A stretch of 64,000 nucleotides of DNA from Holothuria scabra. Taxonomy: Eukaryota; Echinodermata; Holothuroidea; Aspidochirotida; Holothuriidae. Position 1 is the first letter of the stretch; each line of letters begins with the position of its first letter. Positions 40,001 through 46,449 of this stretch are shown here, one piece after another. The DNA lies in contig CM074190.1 of NCBI GenBank assembly GCA_037179385.1, positions 6,462,284 through 6,526,283 on the forward strand, written 5' to 3'. The position numbers were made by a program, and so were the translations under genes. The notes under the pieces were generated by a model. That model had not been told where the DNA came from and searched no databases. It was given only the letters and a program-made list of their open reading frames with translations.

Positions 40001-43000
40001 ATAGCTATGTGACAACATTTTTTTTCCTCAAATGTAAAATTAACTGGAAAAAACTAATTTGTTTACCCATGAATATGCAATATTAAAGTCATAATATGTT
40101 GTAAAAGATGTTGCTTCAAAGTAAAATTTGGGGGGCCTGCTCTTGACCTGTAAGTACCAATCTTATAATCTTATTGCTTTGTGACAAAAAGCTGTCAAGC
40201 CAACATTGTTCATAATGTGATGATGATTGATGAGATATGTTGAGATTGGGTGAGGTTTGTGGAGTGAGTCTCAGTCCTTGTTTGGACATGCAGTCTAGAG
40301 TTCAAATCCTGGCCAGGTCATACCCAAGACCTTAAAAATGGAACCTACTGCCATTGTGCTTTGTCCTCAGCATATGCAATGGAGTAGGAAAAAACAAGTC
40401 AGTGAGCCACAACTGGAAAAATGGCTGTGGCTCCCTTGACTTTAATCAATTGGTTGGAAGCTGGACCATAAAACTCCCTCTAACTTAACCTCAATCTTTG
40501 TCTGATATTTTGACTCAACTTTGACCAATTAGTTGGAAACTGGCAGTGAAACTCCAGTAATGTAACCTCAATCCTTTTTGATTCCTTGCCGTAGGCAGGC
40601 AAGGAATCTATGCGATGGTGATGTTGTGTGTATGTGTGTGCATATGTGACACTTTGGTTTGTAAACACGATATCTCAAGCAGGGTAACTCCGAGGGATCT
40701 CATACTTGGCATGTAGGTTGCCCATAGTGAGTAGATGATCCCTATTTGGTGGACGTCAAAGGTCATTTGGGGTCACGAGAGGTCAAAAGGTGAAAACCTT
40801 GTAAACACGATATCTCGAGAATGGTACATGTGACTATGCTCATATTTGGTGTGTGGGTTGGTCATATTGGGTAGATGATCCCTATTGATTTTCGTGGAGG
40901 TCAAAGGTCATTTGGGGTCACGAGGGGTCAATAGGTAAATTCCTTAGAAATTGCTTGTAAACACAGTATCTCAAGAAGGGTAAGTGGGACTAATCTCATA
41001 TTTGGTGTGTGCATTGGCCATATTAGTAGATGATCCCTAGTGTTTTTGGTGGAGATCAAAGGTCATTTGGGGTCAGGAGAGGTCAAAAGGTCAAAACTTC
41101 ATAAACACAATATCTTGAGAACGATACATGTGAGTATGCTCATATTTGGTGTGTGGGTTATTAATATTGAGTAGATGATCCCTATTGTTTTTGGAGGAGG
41201 TCAAAGGTCATTTGGGGTCACGAGAGGTCAAAAGGTCAAAACTTCGTAAACACGATATCTCAGGAACGGTACATGTGACTGTGCTCATATTTAACGAGTG
41301 TGTTGGCCATATTAAGTAGATGATCCCTATTGATTTTGGTGGAGGTCAAAGGTCATTCGGGGTCATGAGAGGTCAAAAGGTCAAAACTTTGTAAACACAA
41401 CATCTCAAGAACGGTACATGTGACTGTGCTCATATTTAGTGTGTGGATTGGTCATATTTAGTAGATGATCCCTATTGATTTTCTGAAAGGTCAAAGTTCA
41501 TTTGGAGTCAGCATGTTCAAAGCCTGACAAGCTTTCCTGCACAGTCTTTCAAGAAAGGTCACTTGTAGGGTCCTGTAACTTGTCCTGTAGATGGCACATA
41601 GTGAATACATGGTCCCAGAAGTTTTTGGTGGAGGTCAAATGTCATTTGGGTTCACAACAGGCAAGGGGGATCTCAATGTAGGAAGACTGGATGCCTTGCA
41701 TGTGTACTTTGTGGGCACATTATGGAGCCCTGTTAATTGAAAAACATTGTAAAGCATTGTCAATGTGGAAAAAGGCCTTACATTTCAGTGGCAAGGAATC
41801 ACTAAGCCTTTTGGCTTTCTGGTTTGAAATTCCAACAAAATTAGAACCTACTATGTAAAGTCTTTAGTTCTCTTGACCATGAAAGATGACCAGAAAAATG
41901 AGAGCCTTGGTGGTCTATCAGAAATACAAGCAAAACATATTAATCTCAGAATGGTTTGGGGATATATAAATGGATGTTTTTTTTTTAAATTAAAAGTTAG
42001 ACTCGATGATCCACTCCTTTATTTTTTTGTTATATTTACTCTCAGTTTGCTTTACTTGTTCTGCTTTTTCATTACTATTATCTAACTTCATTTCGAAAGG
42101 GAAAGGCTTCAAAAAGAATTACCTGTCTACAACGGAACAGATGACAGTCACATCACACCAAAATCAGCTTTCCAGCTACGCAATAGATATTTGTCAAAAA
42201 TTGGAGCCAAGGTAATTATGAAGACTAATTTTGGAGTATGTCCTTGAGCCCCCTCCCTTCCCGACAACCTAGAGTGAACAATCTCATTAGTCACTATTTG
42301 GCAGTGTTCTACTAGAATTTGAATCCTTACTTGGTTTGATTTGAAGTAACATTGACTTCCAATGAAACCCATGTAACATGTGTGCTGTCACCTGACTGCA
42401 GCACAATCTGAGTAACATCATTTAAGCCTTTCCAAGCATGTGTAGCAGTCTTCAATGCAAGTATTTGGTTCAATTCAATTGGACATTTAGGATGGACTTT
42501 TAGATATGTGCTGTGTGCAAGAGTAACTCAACCACAACACAGTCTTAACTGAAAACCATGCCCCACTTATTTTATGATTGTGCCAAAATTATTTAAAAAT
42601 GTATGTCCATAAGCATTATGCATGTCCATAAGTAGTATGCATGTCCCTAAGTAGTACAGAGCCCATTGATGGGAGGGCAGGTTTAAAAAACTGAAAATGG
42701 CACTGATGGAGTGTAGTGGTGAAAATGAGATGGAATAGGAGCATGAGGGAGAAGGAGAGGACGGAGATGAGAGGAAGGAGTGAAAATGTAGTCTATCTGG
42801 GGACTATCCCTTTAAAACTTTACTCTTTCCACACAGCAGCCCCATAAATGAGTATTGATTGTAACATGGACTTGACCTCTCCTAATAATTTCTGACCATA
42901 TTGGTTTCATAAAATAAGTGGCAGTCCTACAATCCAGACTGCAAACTTTTTGGTACTTTCTGTACACAATTTAAAACAGTTACAGTGGTACGCCTATAGA

Positions 43001-43547
43001 ATTTGGTGGGTGAAGGTACAGGAAAGAGGAAATTGAAGCTTATTACAATTTGATTACAATCCTTTGATCTTTTTTTTACCATTTTTTTGTCTACAGCAGT
43101 AAGAGAGGAAAGAAGAGGAAATATAAGTGTAACATTAAGCATGTTGGTATGATGGTGTGCATATACTCCTTGATTTCTACTATGATCATGCCTTCCAGTA
43201 TGCAGGGACAAATGAAGCGTTTATGAAATTGCACTTTCTAATTTAAACTAAGTTCCCAATACAATATGCAAAATAACATGTTTTGCTGTCACTATACAGA
43301 TGGATTCAGCCTTTGTCCATGTAAACATCAGCAAATCATCAAGTTTTGTTAATCAAATCTCAAACTAAACCAATTCTTTCTTTGAAGGTTTATTAGGATT
43401 TTTCTAAAATCTATTCTTCCTTGAAATAAAATCAAGTTTTCATTTTCCCTCATGAATTTTACTTTTCCTTTTCTCTTTGTTGATCAGCTTCCTCAGAGTT
43501 ACAACCCAAACACGCTGGCTCTTGCTCGACATGGCTTTCTACAGTAA
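3956..43547 (+). CDS. MFSD1: MFSD1 lysosomal MFS transporter, 15 exons (5' end outside window)
   Basis: Spliced gene. Joining the exons listed separately below gives one frame of about 468 residues, and every junction is GT-AG with matching phase. Family landmarks run in order: YFCYDNPAALQ after TM1, YSWPNVVLCFFGGFLIDRVFG (TM2 and the motif-A loop), GRFVFGLGGENLAV (TM4), NFVFGLQLS (TM5), YYVAVFPFIGLG (TM7), DYTGKN (second motif-A-like loop), ACALWPMVAFVTPEHQLGTA (TM10), MQSLQNLGLA (TM11) and AKGGNLN after TM12. Known for the family: MFSD1 is a 12-TM lysosomal membrane protein, stabilised in vertebrates by GLMP, that exports dipeptides. The function here is inferred from homology. The exon with the start codon, the N-terminal dileucine region and most of TM1 was not found between 1 and 3955 and should lie upstream. 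The C-terminal tail is longer than the common vertebrate form. The 3' UTR end is not assigned. Confidence 0.96.
4009..5422 (+). other. MFSD1 intron after exon a
   Basis: A 1414-bp GT-AG intron. It has an A-rich run near 4121-4136. No repeat family or exon was recognised. Confidence 0.85.
5423..5535 (+). CDS. MFSD1: MFSD1 exon b (TM2 and motif-A loop)
   Basis: Flanked by CATCCAG and GTAAGT. It enters in phase 0 and leaves two bases (AG) of an arginine codon. It encodes a short luminal stretch (ALDIDTQKF), TM2 (YSIYSWPNVVLCFFGGFL) and the MFS motif-A-like turn GGFLIDRVFG. Confidence 0.96.
5536..6627 (+). other. MFSD1 intron after exon b
   Basis: A 1092-bp GT-AG intron. Nothing was recognised in it. 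Confidence 0.85.
6628..6670 (+). CDS. MFSD1: MFSD1 exon c (TM3 start)
   Basis: A 43-bp exon between TTGACAG and GTGAGT. It completes the split arginine and adds LGTLIFSAFLVVGQ, the first half of TM3. Both phases match the neighbouring exons. Confidence 0.93.
6842..6937 (+). repeat. SINE-core-like relic
   Basis: A short sequence with a CCCCTGTGGGTTGGGG..TGTAGAATATACCCACTGTAT..TTGTAGGAGGTGACTT layout, matching the minus strand of 22938-23040. The block resembles the CTGYCGTAAGAGGCGACT type of core shared by many invertebrate SINEs. Family assignment is from memory and uncertain. Confidence 0.4.
7146..7213 (+). CDS. MFSD1: MFSD1 exon d (TM3-TM4)
   Basis: Flanked by TTTGTAG and GTAAGT. It encodes SLFALGALLDMYILMIIGRF followed by VF, the TM3 end and TM4 start. 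The last two bases GG start a glycine finished in the next exon (FVFG-LGGE). Confidence 0.95.
7260..7514 (+). mobile_element. Small TIR element, family C copy 1
   Basis: A 255-bp element with 13-bp TIRs TATAGACGAATCC and GGATTCGGCTATA, in the intron after exon d. A second copy of 256 bp in the same orientation lies at 55714-55969. Confidence 0.7.
8236..8344 (+). CDS. MFSD1: MFSD1 exon e (TM4-TM5)
   Basis: Flanked by TCTGCAG and GTAAGT. It encodes LGGENLAVCQSTYSVFWF (TM4 and loop) and then NFVFGLQLSLSRI (TM5), close to vertebrate MFSD1. It leaves in phase 0. Confidence 0.96.
8602..8847 (-). mobile_element. piggyBac-like non-autonomous element, copy 1
   Basis: TIR CCCTTTACCATTGTGCTCC at the left and CAAACAACGGTAAAG at the right. 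Homologous in inverted orientation to 57852-58101 and 63151-63401. The flanking TTAA has decayed here. No coding potential. Confidence 0.7.
9292..9557 (+). mobile_element. tRNA-derived SINE, copy 1
   Basis: The head has a perfect pol III A box (TGGTCAAGTGG, 9304-9314) and a B box with two mismatches (AGTTTGAGCCC, 9354-9364) at tRNA-like spacing. The body contains GGTCATA..AAGACTTTAAAA, GAGTAGGGAGAACAAGCC and CAATTGGTTGGAAACTGG. The tail ends in CTAACCAAACCTAAC. Four other copies are in the window. Confidence 0.8.
9601..10212 (+). mobile_element. Foldback TIR element with internal duplication
   Basis: Left end ATGAAACAACAAACTAATGG and right end, beginning ATCTGTTAGTTTGCTAGTTT, are inverted over about 50 bp, including GGATAAGGGGAGGACAAAAT and its complement. 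Inside, about 9889-10055 is repeated at about 10064-10180 (GGTAGGCTATTTTGTTT..GAATATCAATACC). Confidence 0.6.
10346..10820 (+). repeat. Palindrome-headed DR1 repeat family, copy 1
   Basis: The head GGTTCCTTGCGGTAGCAAAG (10346-10365) runs into GAACC and can form a hairpin. A TG microsatellite follows at about 10391-10420. Perfect AGGTCAAAGGTCA direct repeats lie at 10528-10540 and 10780-10792, the second followed by more AGGTCA half-sites. Confidence 0.7.
11342..11438 (+). CDS. MFSD1: MFSD1 exon f (TM5 end to TM6 start)
   Basis: Flanked by ATAAACAG and GTAAGT. It begins GSTLNMNLEPIIYNAF, the conserved TM5 continuation, and then a variable loop leading to TM6 (LSMALWF). It leaves in phase 1 (G). 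Confidence 0.95.
11439..12422 (+). other. MFSD1 intron after exon f
   Basis: A 984-bp intron. No repeat family or exon was recognised. Confidence 0.85.
12423..12521 (+). CDS. MFSD1: MFSD1 exon g (TM6 and central loop)
   Basis: Flanked by CTCTGAAG and GTAAAG. It encodes TM6 (LFLCVFSLLCGVILGLMD) and the start of the basic cytosolic central loop (KRAARILKRDSMET). It enters and leaves in phase 1. Confidence 0.94.
12606..13005 (+). mobile_element. Possible TIR element
   Basis: Imperfect inverted ends: GCCGTCACATTACA..GATCCTCCGATC on the left, GATCCGATATCGCTGTAGTG on the right. Only one copy was seen, so this is tentative. Confidence 0.35.
13765..13920 (+). repeat. Dispersed repeat family D, copy 1
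   Basis: Shares order and sequence with 17885-18010 (TTGAAATTTT..CAAGATAT..GTGAACTT..GATGTCAT) and, on the minus strand, with about 39750-39890. Confidence 0.5.
14565..15048 (+). mobile_element. TIR element with T-rich interior
   Basis: Ends TATGCAGAGCTTCCAACC and GGTTGGCAGCTCTGCATA are inverted repeats. The interior has repeated ATTCTGTTTTT motifs at both sides. Confidence 0.6.
15689..15800 (+). CDS. MFSD1: MFSD1 exon h (central loop and TM7)
   Basis: A long T-rich tract and AACAG precede it; GTAAGT follows. It encodes EVIRFRDILDFPASLW, then TM7 with the highly conserved YYVAVFPFIGLG. It leaves in phase 2 (CC). Confidence 0.96.
15801..18532 (+). other. MFSD1 intron after exon h
   Basis: A 2732-bp intron. 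Apart from a family-D repeat at about 17885-18010, nothing was recognised. Several overlapping chance frames near 16000-17400 have no family resemblance. Confidence 0.8.
18533..18589 (+). CDS. MFSD1: MFSD1 exon i (TM7-TM8 loop)
   Basis: A 57-bp exon between TCCTCAG and GTACGA. It completes a proline and encodes AFIADKYNTSIAYANFVT plus a split serine. It is less conserved in sequence but has the correct length and phases for the stretch before TM8. Confidence 0.9.
18978..19134 (+). CDS. MFSD1: MFSD1 exon j (TM8-TM9)
   Basis: The largest exon, between CTTTCAG and GTAAGA. It encodes TM8 (LVFIISAVASPIIGVVVD), the C-half motif-A-like DYTGKN, and TM9 (LGVIMTLASHMLLAFTF). It leaves in phase 0 after ATG. 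Confidence 0.96.
20010..20701 (+). mobile_element. TIR element, 692 bp
   Basis: Near-perfect 21-bp inverted ends: GGAGGTGTTAGGAAGGAGAC on the left and GTCTCCTTCCTAACACCTCC on the right. No recognised protein. A single copy in this window. Confidence 0.65.
21081..21395 (+). pseudogene. Open frame inside family E element, unknown
   Basis: A 104-codon frame. Its sister on the minus strand (56697-56425) keeps the same frame with shared residues (KGADH, IIGQYV, NSYEH). It is not recognised as any family. It may be a relic of the parent element's protein, or simply conserved because the DNA is homologous. Confidence 0.3.
21477..22164 (+). mobile_element. Solo-LTR-like insertion inside family E element
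   Basis: The 688-bp block starts TGTGGGAATA and ends CCACTACA, is flanked by GTGT on both sides (21473-21476 and 22165-22168), and is missing from the sister copy, which reads straight through CAGTGTTGC. TG..CA ends, a short target duplication and an internal AATAAA (about 21643) fit a solo LTR. No gag/pol coding is present. Polarity is uncertain. Confidence 0.55.
22938..23040 (-). repeat. SINE-core-like relic, second copy
   Basis: On the minus strand it reads CCCCCTGTGGGCTGGGG..TGTAGAATATGCCCACTGTAT..CTGTCGTAAAAGGTGACTT, parallel to 6842-6937. Confidence 0.4.
24902..26625 (+). repeat. Palindrome-headed DR1 repeat family, long copy
   Basis: The head GGTTCCTTGTGTAACAAAGG (24903-24922) is followed by GT-rich microsatellite. 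A perfect AGGTCAAAGGTCA lies at 25103-25115. A run of TGACCT half-sites in the opposite orientation occupies about 25375-25420. The right border CAAGGAACC lies at 26617-26625. It fills the last part of the 7.6-kb intron before exon k. Confidence 0.6.
26784..26881 (+). CDS. MFSD1: MFSD1 exon k (TM10)
   Basis: Flanked by TTTTGCAG and GTATGT after a 7.6-kb intron. It encodes CIMGVAYSVLACALWPMVAF and then VTPEHQLGTAYG, the most diagnostic MFSD1 segment. It leaves in phase 2 (TG). Confidence 0.97.
27430..27540 (+). repeat. Possible SINE tail fragment
   Basis: AACTGGAAAAAAAAGTGCC..CTATCTAAACCTAACCTA resembles the 3' part of the tRNA-derived SINE. Confidence 0.3.
27717..27829 (+). CDS. MFSD1: MFSD1 exon l (TM11, TM12 start)
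   Basis: Flanked by CTATAG and GTGAGT. It encodes MQSLQNLGLAVVTILAGGLV then DWSGYLMLEVFFCAWLC. The residue split across the preceding junction is Cys, where the human protein has Phe (YGFMQS). The frame stays open for another 332 bp into the intron, to a stop at 28159-28161. Confidence 0.96.
29126..29846 (+). repeat. AGCTCATACC repeat family, copy 1
   Basis: Begins TTAGCTCATACCAGCC with an inverted GGTGTGAGC-like partner, then (TATCTG)-rich sequence, GCATGCTTTCATGGATTT and GGGTGCT..TTTGTGGTCCAAG. A second copy follows almost at once at 29851-31612. Short frames within it are not genes. Confidence 0.65.
29851..31612 (+). repeat. AGCTCATACC repeat family, copy 2 (interrupted)
   Basis: The 5' part (29851-29932) and 3' part (31074-31612) align with copy 1 in order, interrupted exactly by the nested element 29933-31073. 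Confidence 0.65.
29933..31073 (+). mobile_element. Nested 1141-bp TIR element
   Basis: Left end AACAATAAGCCCTTTCATGA and right end TCATGAAAGAGCTTATTGTT are inverted repeats of about 23 bp. It splits a repeat whose uninterrupted copy lies at 29126, so it is the younger insertion. No transposase was recognised inside. Confidence 0.65.
32730..32960 (+). repeat. DR1-type minisatellite fragment
   Basis: Two degenerate units 139 bp apart, each with GTCAAAGGTCATCTGGGGT (about 32747 and 32885). It belongs to the same family as the arrays at 40.6 and 49.5 kb. Confidence 0.55.
35140..35277 (-). mobile_element. tRNA-derived SINE, 3' fragment
   Basis: The minus strand matches the SINE body and tail (GTTTAAGTCCAGCTGGCCAC, TGGCTTGCTTACCCTACT, GCTCATGCTGAGCACC as read on plus). 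The tRNA-like head is missing. Confidence 0.55.
35608..35850 (+). mobile_element. tRNA-derived SINE, copy 2
   Basis: Head TGGTCAAGTGATTGGAGCAT (A box with one change) and GAGTGCGAGCCCTGG (B box region); the body matches 9292-9557 through CAGTTGGTTGGAAACTAGG and ends in CTAACTTACTAACTA. Confidence 0.75.
36462..36620 (+). mobile_element. Family B TIR element, fragment
   Basis: CAAACAGTCCCAATTCTCCT through CTGCTTCAAGGTAAGTATAC parallels 2978-3075. The right half is missing. Confidence 0.55.
36643..37030 (+). repeat. Palindrome-headed DR1 family, degenerate copy
   Basis: TGGTTCCTTATTTTAGGGACC, then GTATGTGTGCGTGTG, AAGTCAAAGGTCAATGGGGG and downstream sequence parallel to 24902-25320. Confidence 0.55.
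39178..39295 (+). CDS. MFSD1: MFSD1 exon m (TM12 end; donor overlaps an in-frame stop)
   Basis: Acceptor TTTTTACAG follows an 11.3-kb intron. It completes a glycine and encodes ALLCTTLLYLNDAAKGGNLN, the family's post-TM12 signature, then a very basic/acidic tail (KSTKERNKDKKVAEAQAE). The sequence GCTGAAAAGTAAAAC can be read two ways. Unspliced, it gives lysine then TAA (stop at 39297-39299). Spliced at GTAAAA (39296), the AA joins the G of the next exon to give lysine and the frame continues. Confidence 0.93.
39750..39890 (-). repeat. Dispersed repeat family D, copy 3
   Basis: Minus-strand homology to 13765-13920 and 17885-18010 (TCACATTTTCAA..GTGAACTT..ATGACATCA). It sits in the intron after exon m. 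Confidence 0.45.
40262..40491 (+). mobile_element. tRNA-derived SINE, copy 3
   Basis: Good B box AGTTCAAATCC, followed by GGTCATACCCAAGACCTT, GCAATGGAGTAGG, CAATTGGTTGGAAGCTGG and the tail CTCTAACTTAACC. The A box region is diverged. A further tail fragment follows at about 40515-40570. Confidence 0.65.
40580..41800 (+). repeat. DR1 minisatellite array with palindromic head
   Basis: Head GATTCCTTGCC..GGCAAGGAATC and right border GGCAAGGAATC (41790-41800). Between them are about six tandem units of 145-151 bp, each with GGAGGTCAAAGGTCATTTGG, GGGTCACGAGAGGTCAAAAG, CACGATATCTCAAGAACGGT, CATATTTGGTGTGTGG and TAGATGATCCCTATTG. Perfect AGGTCAAAGGTCA lies at 40898-40910, 41198-41210 and 41343-41355, with one-base variants at about 40748 and 41048. 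Confidence 0.85.
42100..42211 (+). CDS. MFSD1: MFSD1 exon n (C-terminal tail)
   Basis: Acceptor CGAAAG and donor GTAATT. Joined in phase to the previous exon it encodes ERLQKELPVYNGTDDSHITP and then KSAFQLRNRYLSKIGAK. The segment is cytosolic if 12 TMs are present. The in-frame join, and the fact that the next exon also continues cleanly, support it as real rather than chance. Confidence 0.85.
42212..43487 (+). other. MFSD1 intron after exon n
   Basis: A 1276-bp intron. A short triplicated CATAAG(T/C)A(T/G)TATGCATGTCC motif lies at about 42608-42650. No larger repeat was recognised. Confidence 0.7.
43488..43547 (+). CDS. MFSD1: MFSD1 last coding exon
   Basis: Acceptor TGATCAG. Phase 0 gives LPQSYNPNTLALARHGFLQ and then TAA at 43545-43547. 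It ends the long form. The following about 700 bp are AT-rich and unremarkable and are probably 3' UTR. The first clear AATAAA (44513-44518) lies inside a repeated unit, so the polyadenylation site is not assigned. Confidence 0.82.
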   Translation, partial: LPQSYNPNTLALARHGFLQ

Positions 43548-44457
43548 GCTGATTATCTTTCGAAGAATCTTAGCCTTTACAGTTCCATTTATTTCATTTT
43601 CTAACACTGAAAATATCAAGAGATTTCTTCGCTTAATTACAATGAGATTACCAGAGACTGTATTTTCAGAGAGACTGGGTGATTGACATGTCACATATAA
43701 AATTTCGGATGTACAATATATATTTTAAAAAATGGAGTGTAGAAGACTTATGATTTAAGTTTTTGTATTGACAAAGTTTTTTGCTTTTCATTTGTTCTTG
43801 TTTTCAATCTACATGTGATGTCTGAAATCTCAGGATAAATCAGTTTTACTTGTTGTACACATCTGTTGAAATAGAATAGTGTCTTAATAACAAAGGGAAT
43901 GTTGTGTTTATCTCAAAAACTTTCTTTTTAAGTTTCAAAAGAAGAATCAGCAATGAGCAATGCAAAACTACAACAGATTTAAGTTCAAGATTTTTTTTGT
44001 AGAAAATGTATAGGAAAATTTAATGCACTTTAATTGTTTTGACCAAAGAAAAATGGACAAACTTTTATGACTGAATTTTTTTGTAGGAAATGTTAAGGAA
44101 TATTCAGTGCTCTTGAATTTTTGGATTTTCACTGAAAATTGTCCATTTCCATACTGTAGGAATCCAGTAGCTGTGAATGCATCTTTGATTTCACAGAATT
44201 TTCAAATGAATTGCCTTTGCTATCACTTACTTTCTAGTCATGTACTGCCTGATTGAATGAATAGTGGTGATGAAGACTTAAATTTATTTTGAATGATACA
44301 TATAAACTGTGTCCAATGCAATGTCATATGTGAAGTAGTTGGGACAAATGTTGATACTGAAAGTCGCTAGTATCACTGATATGTACCAAATATATCACAT
44401 TGTCAGTATCTGCTGGTATCTATTAGATAATGATGTTTTGGGTATAAGTGACATAAT

Positions 44458-44780
44458 GCTGGATCAACCTATACAGGGAAATGAATATACTGTCAGAATA
44501 TTAAGGTATAACAATAAAATACTTAAGAATATATTTGCCCTTTGCATTTTGAGATATACATACACATTATTTCAATGGTCCATCACATGTTTGTGTTAAA
44601 GAATACAACTATGAAAAGTGGTATACATTGAAATAACTGTATGCACAACATAAGATAAATAGGACTTTACCATACAGATACATATTCCCATTCAAAAAGT
44701 GTATGAAAGTGTTACAGGGAAACAGTTTTCTCATCTGAAAAAAAATGCACCAAAGGGCAAATTTACCCATAGGGCAAAAA
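44458..44780 (+). repeat. Unit 1 of inverted/direct repeat cluster
   Basis: GGATCAACCTATACAGGG..AATAAAATACTTAAGAATAT..TTTGCCCTTTGCATTTTGA..GGTATACATTG parallels 45103-45399 in the same orientation with more divergence. Confidence 0.6.
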
Positions 44781-45399
44781 AAGGTTTCCAAATTAATGTT
44801 TTGACTCGCATTTTCAATGGGAATACGTAACTCTGTGTTAAGTTTCTACAGTACCACATGTAGTACGTGTTATTACTCCAATGGATACCAATTTATGTAC
44901 ACATATCTGTCAACACCTAGGTATGAGGGGCCATTTAGAAAGCGTGTATGCATATCTCAAAAACAAAGGGGAAATATATCCTTATGTATTCTATTGTTTT
45001 ATTTTTGCCTTAACGTATACCGATTTCTCCGAACCGGTCAATCCAGAGATATATATATATATAAGCGTCACCATCTTGTTTCTTCCTTCTTGTATATAAT
45101 GCAGGATCGACCGGTAGGGGGAAATTGGAATACCGTCAGAATGTTAAGGCGAAAATAAAACAATAAAATACATAAGAGTATATTTCCCCTTTGCATTTTG
45201 ACTAGATATGCATACATGTTATTTCAATGGCCCTTCATACATTCGTGTTGTACGTAAGTTGGTATACATTGGAGTAATTACACGTACTATGTATGGTAAG
45301 TGGGGATTTACCACTGATACGTTTCCCCATTGAAAATGTGTGTCAAAATGTTAAGTGGAAACCGTTTTTTCGCCCTTTGCGTAAATTTGCCCTATGGGT
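44765..45399. repeat. Long inverted repeat (hairpin-forming)
   Basis: Left arm 44765-45044 and right arm 45103-45399 are reverse complements over nearly their full length, around an AT-repeat spacer near 45050-45062. Matching pairs include AACCGGTC/GACCGGT, the GAAATATATCCTTATGTATT stretch against AATACATAAGAGTATATTTC, and TATACC..AACGTA blocks. A transcript would fold into a stem of about 280 bp. Confidence 0.75.
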
Positions 45400-46041
45400 C
45401 GTTTTTTCAGACGATTTTTCACCCTAATCCGGAATTAGAAAAAATATATATGTACATGTACCGATGTATGTGCATATATATATGTACATATATACATATG
45501 TATATGACCATTAATTAGGTCATGCGTTTGAATCCATCAACTTTTATTCACCTATTCAAATATTTTTTCATGATACATAAGAATGGTGCAATATTTTGTA
45601 TGAAAATATGAATATGGAATTGATACTTGAAGTTGGTCATTATTGTGCCTAACTTGCACAATCTACGTTTGCTTATTAACTATACTGAAATGTACACAAT
45701 TTCAACATCCCGTGTGGGCTTAACCAACTCTAGTGTCCAGATGTTCTCAGGTTTAATAGGTGAATGACCCCTGTTATGTATGATAATAGGCTGCAGAAAG
45801 AAAGAAAAGTTTAAAAATGTCAGCATTAATAATTGAGGTATGATAAAATGAAAGATGTATCTTAACAAGGAAAGGTAAAAGCATACTTATAAGCTAGTGT
45901 GACATGAAAATGACAAAGTATTAAAAACCAAAAAAAAGTATGACAATCACCATCAAAATCTGTCAAAAAATGACCATTTTACAGGGTAATTCCTCATTTG
46001 CATTTAATCATGCATAAACAAGAGCTTTCCATACAAGATAA

Positions 46042-46449
46042 GTGATTTATAGGGAAGGATGTGCCATGTATGGCTATATTATCTTTCCTTCTTTCTCTCT
46101 TCATTTCAAGGACAGTTGTAATGTTGTAGCTTATCCCCAAAGGCTTAAACAGCTTGGGGTAACCACCTTGAAGCTGAGGAGGATTAGGGAAAACATGCTC
46201 CAGGTTTTTTCTGAAGGGAATCCTTTGTTACCTTGTAGTTATTTAAAGGTCCAAAGTAATCCTCAGGTTAGAGGTCATTGTAAAAAGCTTGAAAAGTCTT
46301 TTGCTAGACTTGACATTAGGAAGTTCATTTTCTCTCATAGGGTTGTTAGTGAGCAGAATAGCCTGCCTTAGTGGGTTGTTAACTCCACATCACTGCACAG
46401 TTTTAAGGCAAATATTGACAAGTTTTCCCATGACTGTGGTAGAATCTAA
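46042..46449 (+). pseudogene. CR1/L2-like LINE reverse transcriptase, C-terminal fragment
   Basis: The translated frame contains PQRLKQLGVTTLKLRRIREN, RGHCKKLEKSFARLDIRKFI and FSHRVVSEQNSLP, then, after an in-frame TAG at 46369-46371, WVVNSTSLHSFKANIDKF. This RLK..L.....RRIRE..RLDIRK.FFS.RVV..WNSLP..VV...S...FK..ID order is the usual end of non-LTR retrotransposon ORF2. The fragment is 5' truncated with no catalytic domain left, so it is dead. Confidence 0.75.
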
